From: Alteribacillus sp. YIM 98480
Lineage (GTDB): Bacteria > Bacillota > Bacilli > Bacillales > Marinococcaceae
Length of the DNA: 64,000 nucleotides
Assembly (NCBI RefSeq): GCF_009765375.1
Contig: NZ_VTOK01000016.1
Coordinates: 1 to 64,000, forward strand
Direction of reading: 5' to 3'
Each line of letters opens with the position of its first letter. Position 1 is the stretch's first letter. The translations under genes and the position numbers were made by a program. The notes beneath the pieces are model-generated. The model was not told the DNA's origin. It saw only the letters and a list, made by a program, of their open reading frames with translations, and made no database searches. Below, piece by piece: positions 1 through 8,130 of the stretch.

Positions 1-191
1 GCACCTGCACAAAACGTATCCCCACGGCCTCTTACAACCAAAGCTCGCACTTCATCGTCATTCTCCGCCTTTTCTATCACTTCTGCCATTTCATTCAGCA
101 TCTCCCAGTTTATGCAATTCCGTTTCTCTGGGCGATTCAGCCAAAGTGTTGCTACACCATTTTCCTTCTCGTATTCTATAAACTTATACAT
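1..191 (-). CDS. Enoyl-CoA hydratase/isomerase family protein (3' end outside window)
   Basis: The minus strand encodes the first 63 residues of a crotonase-family protein. Seen: an N-terminus of the type MYKFIEYEKENGVATLWLNRPEKRN, shortened here to its landmarks ATLWLNRPEKRN, and further on RALVVRGRGDTFCAG, the usual start of the oxyanion-hole region. An AGGAG-type ribosome site precedes the ATG at 191. In this family the reaction is hydration of a 2-enoyl-CoA, here probably in the beta-oxidation-like pathway built by the neighbouring thiolase, SDR and acyl-CoA dehydrogenase genes. It follows the FAD-dehydrogenase gene in the same direction after about 100 bases, so probably one operon. Catalytic Glu residues lie beyond the window, so hydratase and isomerase cannot be separated. 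Confidence 0.85.
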   Translation of the reverse strand, partial: MYKFIEYEKENGVATLWLNRPEKRNCINWEMLNEMAEVIEKAENDDEVRALVVRGRGDTFCAG

Positions 192-289
192 TTTTACACT
201 CTCCTTTTTTGTTGATTAAATTTTATTACAGAAATTTTAAGAATAAATGTGTTACTAGATAGCTCTCCTCTCTAAAAAACTCTAAATTT

Positions 290-1666
290 TCATTGATATA
301 ACTCAACATCACCTCCTTTATTAGAAGTCCAGCCTGCTGTGCGAACAGCACGTAAAGCAAACCCTAAAGATAATGCCAGCCCGCCAGCATAGCCGCGATT
401 AAAAACATTACCAACATCTGCCCCAGCCACTAACAAACCTGGTATTGGCTCTCCTTTTTCGTTAAGAGCGCGAGATTTATTATCAACTAAAAGTCCTCCA
501 TGAGTAAAGCTGATAGCCGGCTCAACTACAAGAGCATAATAAGGAGGTTGATTTAATGGTCGCTGATCATATATTCGTGGTGGATCGAGCTTTTCTGGAC
601 ATTTTTGTATGGCATGATTATATTCATTTATACTTTGAACCACTTTTTCTCCATCCATGTTCCACTTAGATATAACGTTTTTTAATTTTTCTAAGTCAGA
701 TACCTTATCACCATATGCACCATGTTGTAGAGCAACCTCCAACCGGTCTTCTGTATCTGCACCAAGCACAAATGCTTTTAAAACATGTTCCTGCTGTACG
801 TGGTCATCCCAAACTAGCACCCCTCGGGCATTAGGTTGAAAGGTCAATTCGTTTGAATTACGAAAGTCGCCTTGACTTTCATCAGTAAAACGTTCTCCAT
901 TTTCGTTAAACAGAAGAGAATAATCGCTGTGATACTGAGAAAGCCGGGTGAATAAAGATGGATGATCAAGGTCTGTTGGTGAACTTACCAAGTGACCATA
1001 AAAACCCGTATTTTCACTAGCCCAAGCTCCACCGGTTTCAAGACCCAAACGAATACCATCGCCTGTACTCCCCGTATTTGATCGCAGCGGGATGGAACGT
1101 GCATTACTATGAATTCGTTCCGCTCTCAGATCTGGATTCGCCTGAAATCCTCCTGTGGCAAGAATGACCGAATCCGCTTTTACCTCCATCATCTCTCCAT
1201 CATCAAGAATTAGTGCCCCCTCCACTTTTCCATCCAAATTTTTAAGAAGTTTCTTTACTTCTACTCCCAAAGCCACATGTCCACTTGCTTTGCGAACTAA
1301 TTTTACACAATCTTGCATGTGGCCTGTTACGTTAAATTGATAACCATTCCCGTGCAGAACTTTAGTGGGTTTAGAGAGAAGCATGTCTCGCTCACGCATC
1401 CAATTTACGCCCTCTGCAAAATTATCTTTCACAACCTGCCCTAAGTCTGGATCTCCATCATCCCAGCCTCGCCGAACACGATCATCGAGTACAGTCCAGA
1501 GAAACCCAGCATATTGAGCAGAACCTCCAATCTCAGTTTGTTTCTCTGCCACTAACACTTTCGCTCCAGCTTCAGCTGCACGCCCCGCTGCAGATAATCC
1601 TGCCATTCCAGCCCCTATAACTATCATGTCAAATTCAAGTTTGTTCATTTGTTGATTTAATCCCAT
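290..1666 (-). CDS. FAD-dependent oxidoreductase, fumarate reductase/3-ketosteroid dehydrogenase-like (FAD_binding_2)
   Basis: A 458-residue flavoprotein. Seen: an N-terminal dinucleotide-binding motif VIGAGMAGLSAAGRAAEAG (about residues 16-34), followed by the EKQTEIGGSA segment, and a C-terminal FAD-closing segment GLLVAGADVGNVFNRGYAGG (about 411-430). This layout is typical of the fumarate reductase flavoprotein / tricarballylate dehydrogenase / 3-oxosteroid dehydrogenase superfamily, which adds or removes hydrogens next to a carbonyl or carboxylate. The start at 1666 has an AGGAGAG site; an internal Met at residue 7 is possible. It lies between a TetR gene and enoyl-CoA hydratase in the same direction, so a role in desaturating a carboxylic or keto acid intermediate is inferred. 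The exact substrate cannot be read from sequence. Confidence 0.8.
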   Translation of the reverse strand: MGLNQQMNKLEFDMIVIGAGMAGLSAAGRAAEAGAKVLVAEKQTEIGGSAQYAGFLWTVLDDRVRRGWDDGDPDLGQVVKDNFAEGVNWMRERDMLLSKPTKVLHGNGYQFNVTGHMQDCVKLVRKASGHVALGVEVKKLLKNLDGKVEGALILDDGEMMEVKADSVILATGGFQANPDLRAERIHSNARSIPLRSNTGSTGDGIRLGLETGGAWASENTGFYGHLVSSPTDLDHPSLFTRLSQYHSDYSLLFNENGERFTDESQGDFRNSNELTFQPNARGVLVWDDHVQQEHVLKAFVLGADTEDRLEVALQHGAYGDKVSDLEKLKNVISKWNMDGEKVVQSINEYNHAIQKCPEKLDPPRIYDQRPLNQPPYYALVVEPAISFTHGGLLVDNKSRALNEKGEPIPGLLVAGADVGNVFNRGYAGGLALSLGFALRAVRTAGWTSNKGGDVELYQ

Positions 1667-1755
1667 TTATCAAACTCTCCTTTATACATTTTCAATTTTA
1701 TAATTACATTAAAAATATAAAATAGGGGTAACATTAAGAATTTTATAAAATTTAA

Positions 1756-2373
1756 TTATAAAAACATAGATGTACAGTTGTCACACTGTTCGTCATTATT
1801 CATGATACCAATTTTAATAAAAGCCATTAATTCATCAATTAACTCATCATTAATTTCTCTTTGATCCCACAGTACCCACTTCATTCCGAGATAATTAGCA
1901 ATCCCCATAAAGCAATGAACGAGCAGCTCCACATTTATTGGCCTAATTTCTCCATTGTCTAAAGACTTTTTTAAACGTTTCATATAACTGTTTGTAAATT
2001 TACTGAATAACTTTTGATGCAGTTCTTTGTCGACAAATTCAGCTTGAGGAAATAAACTATACCAATATGGCCGTTCTTCAAGAAACATAAACAACGCTTT
2101 AAATCCTTCTCTTTCTACTTTAATTCTATCATCAGCAGTTTCTGTTCTTTGCTTGATAAACTTAATCAATTCATTTTGCATTCTCCATAGTAAGTCCTCA
2201 AAAATTTGGTACTTTGATTCATAATAGTTATAAAAACTACCTAAGGAGACTCCTGCTCGCTGAGTGATTTCAGTAATGCTAGCTTGATGATAACCATAAT
2301 TACCAAAAATATATTCTGCAGAACTCAACAGTTTATCTCTTGTTTGCATTCCTTTTTTTGTTTTAGGTTCCAA
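1756..2373 (-). CDS. TetR/AcrR family transcriptional regulator (paralogue 1)
   Basis: A DNA-binding repressor of about 205 residues. The N-terminal helix-turn-helix is clear (TEITQRAGVSLGSFYNYYESK), followed by a ligand-binding domain with the motif ERPYWYSLFPQAEFVDK. It shares well over half its residues with the second TetR at 9532-10140, so the two arose by duplication. The open frame extends to a TTG at 2391, but a perfect GGAGG lies at 2385-2389, inside that extension; the next TTG at 2373 is the better start. A TGAAACATGATTCG operator-like site lies at 2409-2422, just upstream, suggesting autoregulation. Fatty-acid-type TetR proteins usually sense acyl-CoA esters, which would suit the surrounding catabolic genes, but that is inference. 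Confidence 0.88.
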   Translation of the reverse strand: MEPKTKKGMQTRDKLLSSAEYIFGNYGYHQASITEITQRAGVSLGSFYNYYESKYQIFEDLLWRMQNELIKFIKQRTETADDRIKVEREGFKALFMFLEERPYWYSLFPQAEFVDKELHQKLFSKFTNSYMKRLKKSLDNGEIRPINVELLVHCFMGIANYLGMKWVLWDQREINDELIDELMAFIKIGIMNNDEQCDNCTSMFL

Positions 2374-2408
2374 ATGTTCTTTTTCCTCCAAAATATTATT
2401 CTAATACT

Positions 2409-2422
2409 CGAATCATGTTTCA
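2409..2422 (-). promoter_or_regulatory. Operator-like site upstream of TetR 1
   Basis: On the minus strand the site reads TGAAACATGATTCG, 13 of 14 bases of the shared motif TGAAANNTGATTCA. A TATAAT-like -10 lies a few bases upstream in the direction of transcription, so a bound protein would cover the transcription start of the TetR gene. Inference: autoregulatory operator. Confidence 0.6.
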
Positions 2423-2497
2423 TAAATAATTATATAAACTGCTTTTTATTAAATCCTTTTATTTCCCCTGATAATTTTCCGATGAGACATAAACTCT

Positions 2498-3652
2498 TTA
2501 TTCTAAACGTTCAATTATCGTAGCATTTGCCATGCCTTGACCTTCGCACATCGTTTGAAGACCATATCTGGCACCTGTTCTATCCATTTCATTTATCATA
2601 GTAATCATTAGTCTTCCGCCACTAGCCCCTAACGGATGACCGAGGGATATTGCTCCTCCATTTGGATTTAATTTTAACGGGTCCGCTCCCGTTTCTTTGA
2701 GCCAAGCAAGGGGCACTGACGCAAATGCTTCATTCACTTCAAAATGATCAATATCATTAATGGTAAGACCTGCTTTCTTTAGCACTTTTTCTGTTGCTGG
2801 AATAGGACCTGTTAACATGAGGGTCGGATCAGAACCAACTACACTGCGAGCGAGCACTCGAAATTTTGGCTTCAACCCATGTTTTTCTGCTTTTTCCCGG
2901 GACATTAACAAAAGTGCAGATGCTCCATCACTAATTTGACTAGAGTTACCTGGATGAATTTTTCCATTTTCGACAAAAGATGGCTGCAGACTTGCTAATT
3001 TTTCTATACTACTATTTGTTCTTGGACCTTCATCATCTTTAATCGTTTCTGAAACATTACTTTCAGGCATCATCACATTCAAAGGCATGATCTCATTTGT
3101 AAAGCGTCCTTCTTTTTGAGCAGCTATTGCTTTTTCATGACTTTCTAGTGAAAATTCATCCAATTGTTCTCGATTAAATTTCCATTTATCAGCAATTCTT
3201 TCAGCTGATAATCCTTGATTAATGATTTCATATCGTGAGGTTAATTCATCGCTGAAGTCAATCCCTTGTGCATTCGAAAGCATAGGTACGCGCGACATAG
3301 ATTCAACGCCTCCTGCAACTACTACCTCCATATCCCCGCTTGCAATGGCTTGGGCAGCAAAATGTACTGCCTGCTGACTCGAACCACATTGTCTATCTAT
3401 GGTTGTTCCAGGTACTTCTATCGGATAATCAGCAATTAAAGAAGCAATCCTCGCTACATCCAAAGCCTGTTCACCCACTTGGGAAACGCAACCAAAAATA
3501 ACGTCTTCAATTACACTAGGTTCCACATTTGCACGATCTACAAGTTCTCTTAACGTTTTAGCTGCTAACTCATCAGCACGAATTCCACTAAGTTTTCCAT
3601 TTCGCTTTCCAACCGGTGTTCTCACAGCTTCCACAATTACTGGCTCATTCAT
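2498..3652 (-). CDS. Thiolase (acetyl-CoA C-acyltransferase)
   Basis: A 384-residue thiolase of normal family length. The nucleophilic cysteine is in DRQCGSSQQAV (Cys89), the conserved His in GGAISLGHPLGASGGR (His339), and the second catalytic cysteine in CEGQGMANA (Cys369). The enzyme cleaves a 3-ketoacyl-CoA to acetyl-CoA and a shortened acyl-CoA, the last step of the pathway. The ATG at 3652 follows an AGGAGAGG site. It sits downstream of the TRAP transporter genes and upstream of the TetR gene, all on the same strand. A biosynthetic acetoacetyl-CoA thiolase cannot be excluded on sequence, but the catabolic neighbourhood favours degradation. Confidence 0.92.
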   Translation of the reverse strand: MNEPVIVEAVRTPVGKRNGKLSGIRADELAAKTLRELVDRANVEPSVIEDVIFGCVSQVGEQALDVARIASLIADYPIEVPGTTIDRQCGSSQQAVHFAAQAIASGDMEVVVAGGVESMSRVPMLSNAQGIDFSDELTSRYEIINQGLSAERIADKWKFNREQLDEFSLESHEKAIAAQKEGRFTNEIMPLNVMMPESNVSETIKDDEGPRTNSSIEKLASLQPSFVENGKIHPGNSSQISDGASALLLMSREKAEKHGLKPKFRVLARSVVGSDPTLMLTGPIPATEKVLKKAGLTINDIDHFEVNEAFASVPLAWLKETGADPLKLNPNGGAISLGHPLGASGGRLMITMINEMDRTGARYGLQTMCEGQGMANATIIERLE

Positions 3653-3705
3653 TGTGTCTCTTCCTCTCCTATCCTTAATTTAATATGAAGTATTTTGATT
3701 TTTCA

Positions 3706-3736
3706 AACTATGAAGTATGTCAGTTGCTTCATAGTT
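3706..3736. other. Perfect 10-bp inverted repeat between dctM-like and thiolase genes
   Basis: AACTATGAAG and its exact complement CTTCATAGTT are separated by 11 bases. The hairpin lies between the TRAP permease stop and the thiolase start. There is no T-run, so it may be an attenuating or processing hairpin within the operon, or an operator. Confidence 0.4.
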
Positions 3737-3751
3737 AATGGTAGTGATTTT

Positions 3752-5053
3752 CTACATAGTGCTTGGTAACCACAGTGCAATACTTGGAAATGCTGTTAAC
3801 AATAGTAACATCACTATAATGGGAATAATAAATCGAGCAGCACCCTTAAAAATATCTTCTAGACGTAAATCTGAAACGGCTCCTTTTAACACAAAACAAT
3901 TCATCCCTATTGGAGGAGTGATTAATGCTAACTCAATAATAATGACTATCCACACTCCAAACCAAATCAAATCAAATCCTAATGCTTGAATAATTGGAAG
4001 TATTATTGGTATTGTTACTACAATCATAGCTAAAGCGTCCATTACCGCTCCTAATATTAGATACATTAACATAATCAACAATATAACGCCCCAAACTGGA
4101 AGATTTGATGCTGTTATTACCGAGGCCATAAATTCAGGCAGATGTGTTAAAGCAAGAAAATAATTTAAAACAAAAGCACCAAGTACAATTGCAAATAGGA
4201 ACCCGGTGGTTCTCAGCGTGCGTTCTAAAGCTTGCACTAATGTTCTAAAATTCAATTTCTTTTTTAAACTAGCAAGAATTAATGCAACAAAGGCTCCAGC
4301 GCCGGCTGCTTCTGTTGGGCTAAACCACCCCACATACATTCCTCCAATAACCACTACGAACAAAGCAATAAACCAAATGGTAGATTTGATGGATATAAAT
4401 TTTTCTTTCCAACTATATGATATAGTATTATCTGGTGCTAGTTTAGGCTGCACTCTGACTGTGATTATAATTGTTAATATGAAAAGTAATGCCAGAACGA
4501 TACCTGGAACAATACCAGCAATTAATAATTTACCAATTGATTGTTCCGTAATAATTCCATAAATAATAAAAGCTCCACTTGGTGGGATTAAAATTCCTAA
4601 AGTACCACCGGACACTATGGTTCCACTACTAAACTTGTCATCATAACCTGCCTTATTCATCTCTCTTTGAGCGATAACCCCCATCGTTCCTGTCGAAGCA
4701 ACACTAGAACCAGAGGCTGCTGCAAACAATGCGGAAGCGCCAATAGTAGAAGTAGCCAATCCACCTTTCATTTTGCCAAACCACTTGCGAAAGGTGTCAA
4801 ACAGTTCCGTACTTATCCCTGAAATAAACAATAATTCCCCCATTAAGATAAACATTGGAATCGTACTAAAAGTGTAACTAAAACTATGCGACCAAATAAT
4901 AGTTTCTAAAGTTGTTTCAACTGCACCCCATCCACGAATGTAAAAAACACCGAGAACTCCAGGAACGATGAGAGAAATGCTAATGGGAAACTTTAAAAAC
5001 ATCAATATAAACATCAATGCAATACCAATAACTCCTATCCATTCAACTGGCAT
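3752..5053 (-). CDS. dctM: TRAP transporter large permease subunit (DctM family)
   Basis: A 433-residue, very hydrophobic protein with about a dozen membrane segments. It carries family signatures such as FTFSTIPMFILMGELLF and the GASALFAAASGSSVAST region, and ends in a hydrophobic C-terminal helix. In TRAP systems this subunit forms the sodium- or proton-coupled channel that moves carboxylates delivered by the periplasm-side binding protein. Its ATG at 5053 overlaps the end of the small-subunit gene by 11 bases, so the two are translationally coupled. Together with the DctQ- and DctP-type genes upstream it forms a complete transporter, most likely importing the carboxylate degraded by this gene island. 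Confidence 0.93.
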   Translation of the reverse strand: MPVEWIGVIGIALMFILMFLKFPISISLIVPGVLGVFYIRGWGAVETTLETIIWSHSFSYTFSTIPMFILMGELLFISGISTELFDTFRKWFGKMKGGLATSTIGASALFAAASGSSVASTGTMGVIAQREMNKAGYDDKFSSGTIVSGGTLGILIPPSGAFIIYGIITEQSIGKLLIAGIVPGIVLALLFILTIIITVRVQPKLAPDNTISYSWKEKFISIKSTIWFIALFVVVIGGMYVGWFSPTEAAGAGAFVALILASLKKKLNFRTLVQALERTLRTTGFLFAIVLGAFVLNYFLALTHLPEFMASVITASNLPVWGVILLIMLMYLILGAVMDALAMIVVTIPIILPIIQALGFDLIWFGVWIVIIIELALITPPIGMNCFVLKGAVSDLRLEDIFKGAARFIIPIIVMLLLLTAFPSIALWLPSTM

Positions 5054-5573
5054 TTTCCTTCTCCTCTCCTGTAGAGTTCCTTTGTTTAGTAAATAATGTA
5101 ATAATTGTATAGATTGTTTTTAGTAATGCTTCCAATCCCCATAAATAAAAGCCAATAGCTAGTAAAAATTGAAAGGGATAATGAGGAATTTGTAATAACG
5201 AAGTTTTTATTTGCATTCCCGACAAGCTACTTATCCCTGCATTGAACTGCACAGTGCCCAGCAGCATACAAACTGCGAAAACAGAAATATTTACAAACAT
5301 ATTAATCACAGTTTGCTTATTCGTGTGGAGACGATCGACTAACAAACCGACTTTAATATGGGAATCAATAGATTCAGCATAGGCAAGCCCTAGTCCTATG
5401 AGCACAACCATCATCAATTCAACTAACTCATAGTCTCCAATGATGGGTGCATTAAAAACGGCTCTGGAGATAATAGAAACTGTTATTAACACCATCATTA
5501 ATAAAATTGTGAACAAAGCTCCCCACTTGGTAATGCGGGTTAATATGCCAATGACATTGTTTAAGTAGTGCAC
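5043..5573 (-). CDS. dctQ: TRAP transporter small permease subunit (DctQ family)
   Basis: A membrane protein of about 176 residues with four predicted membrane segments, as usual for DctQ (seen: WGALFTILLMMVLITVSIISR near the N-terminus and GFYLWGLEALLKTIYTII near the C-terminus). The open frame runs up to a GTG at 5654, but that start has no ribosome site and would add about 27 polar residues. The GTG at 5573 follows a strong AAGGGGGAGG sequence and gives the normal family length, so it is preferred. It lies between the binding-protein gene (upstream) and the large permease (downstream, overlapping), forming a standard P-Q-M operon. Confidence 0.9.
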   Translation of the reverse strand: MHYLNNVIGILTRITKWGALFTILLMMVLITVSIISRAVFNAPIIGDYELVELMMVVLIGLGLAYAESIDSHIKVGLLVDRLHTNKQTVINMFVNISVFAVCMLLGTVQFNAGISSLSGMQIKTSLLQIPHYPFQFLLAIGFYLWGLEALLKTIYTIITLFTKQRNSTGEEKENAS

Positions 5574-5709
5574 ATTCCCTCCCCCTTCAATAAAGTCCGA
5601 ATAATTCGTTACTTTGTCTGTTCCAATCGTTAGAGATAAACGGTTCTCACCCACTAATATCCGATTATCTCAACGCGATTGAAATATTTTCCTCCCTCTT
5701 TTTTACTGC

Positions 5710-6831
5710 TTACAATTCAAATGGTGGTTCTATACCTTCTTCTTCCATTATGTTTAGGAATTCATCCATTAATTCTTGCCCATTGTATCCTTTTTCGTCT
5801 GCTTCATTAATCCAATTATTCCACACGTCTTTTGCGGGTCCCACAAACTCTTGAATTTGTTCATCACTGGGTTCTATAATTTCACCTTTTCCTTTAATTT
5901 CTTCCGTGATCTTTTCGAGACTTTCCTTTTTAGATTGTGTATAAGCATCTCTTAATAACTCTGCTATCTTTGGATTAAACTCCTCTTCAAACTGTTGCTG
6001 CAACTCTGGGGATAAGGTGTTAAATTTTTCTAGATTCATAAAAGCAGAGCCTGCAACAGTAGAGATAGGAATATTGGTATAGTAAGGCGCGGGTTCATGA
6101 AGTTTTTGTGAATACGAACCTGCAATGGCGTAAATTCCTACATCAACGGTGCCTCTATCTAAGGCAGTATATAAATCTTCAATAGCCATCGACACTGGAG
6201 TCGCTCCCCATTCGTTAAGAATAGGTTCCCAGCTCGGTGCTTGAAGCAAGGTTCGTTTATTCTGTAAGTCTTCTACTGTGTGAATAGGTTCGGAACTGAT
6301 TATTACTGCTGGATCAGTAGTGTAAGCACCTAAAAATTTTAATCCCATTTCTTCAAAGTCTTCTTTTACTTTTTCATCAACATATCTCCGCACAACTTTA
6401 GTAATTTCAGCATGATCATCTGTATTTACAAAAGCAAAAGGCAAATCAAGAATAGTCATTTTAAAAAGAGGAGTATCTGGATAAAACTGTCCTACCGTGA
6501 CTCCTAAGTCATAAGCTCCTCCACTTACATCTTTAATCACTTGAGTGGATTCTCCTAAAACACTACCAGATTGAATGTCAATGTTAACTGAACCCTCTGT
6601 CTCTTCCTGCACATATTCTGCCCACGGTTCGAAACCCTCTGTTACTACTGGATGTGTACCAGGAATCCATAATCCCCCTTGAATGTCAACTTCCTCGCTT
6701 TGACCATTATTATTTCCGTTATCTTTAGCTTCGCTGCTGCTCTCAGACGTTTGATTACTTCCGCATCCTGCTAGTGAAAAAAGCACCGCTGCAATAGTTA
6801 TGAAAATAAACTTGTAGTTCCAACATTTCAT
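5710..6831 (-). CDS. dctP: TRAP transporter substrate-binding lipoprotein (DctP family)
   Basis: A 373-residue extracytoplasmic solute-binding protein. Seen: a lipoprotein signal peptide with lipobox SLAGC (Cys at residue 23), a Ser/Asn/Glu-rich linker, then a DctP domain with PLFKMTILDLPFAF and the conserved ALDRGTVDVGIYA stretch, where family members recognise the ligand. It would be lipid-anchored outside the membrane and deliver a carboxylate to the DctQM permease encoded downstream. It follows an SDR gene by about 40 bases, so SDR-dctP-dctQ-dctM are likely co-transcribed. The ligand (aliphatic, aromatic or sterol-type acid) is not deducible here. Confidence 0.92.
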   Translation of the reverse strand: MKCWNYKFIFITIAAVLFSLAGCGSNQTSESSSEAKDNGNNNGQSEEVDIQGGLWIPGTHPVVTEGFEPWAEYVQEETEGSVNIDIQSGSVLGESTQVIKDVSGGAYDLGVTVGQFYPDTPLFKMTILDLPFAFVNTDDHAEITKVVRRYVDEKVKEDFEEMGLKFLGAYTTDPAVIISSEPIHTVEDLQNKRTLLQAPSWEPILNEWGATPVSMAIEDLYTALDRGTVDVGIYAIAGSYSQKLHEPAPYYTNIPISTVAGSAFMNLEKFNTLSPELQQQFEEEFNPKIAELLRDAYTQSKKESLEKITEEIKGKGEIIEPSDEQIQEFVGPAKDVWNNWINEADEKGYNGQELMDEFLNIMEEEGIEPPFEL

Positions 6832-6869
6832 TGAAAACCCCCCTAGGAATTTATTTTTTCATAAGATTT

Positions 6870-7589
6870 TCACCAACGAAAACCAGCAGTTAAACCACTA
6901 TCTAGTACAATGGCAGAGCCTGTAGCAACCGGCCATTGTGTTAAATCTACAACAGCCTGAGCGATGTCATTTGGACTTCCACTCTTACCGAGCGGAACAT
7001 GCTTATCCACTAAAGTGTGAGCATGATCTTCTGTCATATTAGTGTTAACAAATCCCGGGCAAATTGCAACAACTCTAATATTATTAGGAGCTAAGTCCAT
7101 CGCTGCTGCTTTTGTTAACATAACTAAGCCCCCCTTGGATGCACAATAACTTGCGCGGTTATTAAAACCTACTAAACCAGCAACAGAAGCCACGTTAATA
7201 ATCAAGCATTCACTTTCGGTTTCAGCCATTACACGTCCAGTCTCACGCATGAAATAGAATGGTCCAGAAAGATTAACCCGTAGAGTTGTCTCCCACTCCT
7301 CATCCGTAGAATGGAGGATGGATGTGGCCCAACGTACACCAGCATTATTGACAAGTAGTCTTAAACGTGAAGAATCAATTTCACTAAGCATTTGTTTTAT
7401 AAAAGTGGAATCACCAACATCACCATTTTTTTTGATCAAGCTTTTATCCCCAGTTTTTTGTTCAAGTTGATCAAGACCCTCTTCATCTAAGTCAACCGCC
7501 ACTACTATATAACCTTCATTTACTAAACGAAGTGCTATAGCTTGGCCCATACCATGTGCTGCACCAGTAACAATCGCAAATTGTGACAT
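6870..7589 (-). CDS. SDR family oxidoreductase 1
   Basis: A 239-residue classical short-chain dehydrogenase. Seen: the cofactor motif TGAAHGMGQA near residue 8, the acidic residue at the end of the second strand (VAVDLDEEG) that favours NAD(H), the NNAG motif, and the active-site pair in the SYCASKGGLVM segment (Tyr and Lys). These enzymes oxidise a hydroxyacyl or secondary alcohol to the ketone, probably the 3-hydroxyacyl step before the thiolase. It is the first gene of the TRAP transporter operon. A close match to a CcpA cre site lies about 45 bases upstream (7634-7647). The specific substrate is unknown. Confidence 0.9.
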   Translation of the reverse strand: MSQFAIVTGAAHGMGQAIALRLVNEGYIVVAVDLDEEGLDQLEQKTGDKSLIKKNGDVGDSTFIKQMLSEIDSSRLRLLVNNAGVRWATSILHSTDEEWETTLRVNLSGPFYFMRETGRVMAETESECLIINVASVAGLVGFNNRASYCASKGGLVMLTKAAAMDLAPNNIRVVAICPGFVNTNMTEDHAHTLVDKHVPLGKSGSPNDIAQAVVDLTQWPVATGSAIVLDSGLTAGFRW

Positions 7590-7633
7590 TTCACTCCTCC
7601 TAACCTTCCTTGTTGAAATGCAATAACAAAATT

Positions 7634-7647
7634 AGTAAGCGTTTTCA
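7634..7647. promoter_or_regulatory. cre-like site (CcpA) upstream of the SDR-TRAP operon
   Basis: AGTAAGCGTTTTCA matches the cre consensus TGWAANCGNTNWCA at 13 of 14 positions. It lies about 45 bases before the SDR start, a position from which carbon catabolite repression is plausible. The assignment rests on sequence similarity only. Confidence 0.5.
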
Positions 7648-8130
7648 TAATTGCTTTTTTAATAGAGGTCAAGCAGTATAGGATTTAGCCTGTCTCAAAT
7701 TACCTATGATCTCATATTAATTTGAAAAACCTTTCTACTTTATTGCGTATTTAGAAAATTTAGCCTGGCCGCTAAAATGGTATCTTGTGGGAATGACGGT
7801 ACATCTTGTACATTGAATTCCCTCGTTGCTTATTGTAGAAAATAAATTATTATCTTAACAATCGTTAATTATTGATTGGTTTACCTATCTCTCGTTGATG
7901 AAAAGATAGGTAAAAATAGAATTTCTAAAAGTGTGAAAGGAAGCCTATTAATAGATTCAAATATTATGTTATTAATACCTGAATCATATTTCAATTAAAG
8001 TGAAATATGTTGAGTTTCAAGTAAGCTGCGTTTTGTATTTATCAATCTTTTATTTTAATATTTTAAACATGTTTAAAATTCTAACATTTATGCCAAAAAA
8101 GAATATTTAATTGTACCTTTCTTTGGATCC
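7648..8130. other. Intergenic region with hairpin and a possible gene remnant
   Basis: This stretch holds a perfect 11-bp inverted repeat (TTTACCTATCT near 7880 and its complement near 7902), and the promoter/operator listed separately at 7980-8020. On the minus strand a short open stretch near 7750-7830 reads EFNVQDVPSFPQDTILAAR and ends in a stop; it may be the tail of a lost gene, but I cannot name it. No intact gene is visible. Confidence 0.4.
7980..8020 (-). promoter_or_regulatory. Putative sigma-A promoter with TetR-type operator
   Basis: Reading on the minus strand: TTGAAA (8015-8020), a 17-base spacer, a weak -10 TAATTG (7992-7997), then TGAAATATGATTCA (7980-7993), an exact match to the motif TGAAANNTGATTCA. 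It points at the SDR-TRAP operon but leaves a leader of about 390 bases, longer than at the other sites. Confidence 0.5.

Noticed and set aside
657-839. Open frame on the plus strand inside the FAD-dehydrogenase gene
   Set aside because: It lies antisense to a well-supported gene, with no ribosome site or recognisable product.
5574-5654. Longer N-terminus for the DctQ-type subunit, from GTG 5654
   Set aside because: There is no ribosome site at 5654, the extra residues are polar and atypical, and the GTG at 5573 has a strong site and gives normal length.
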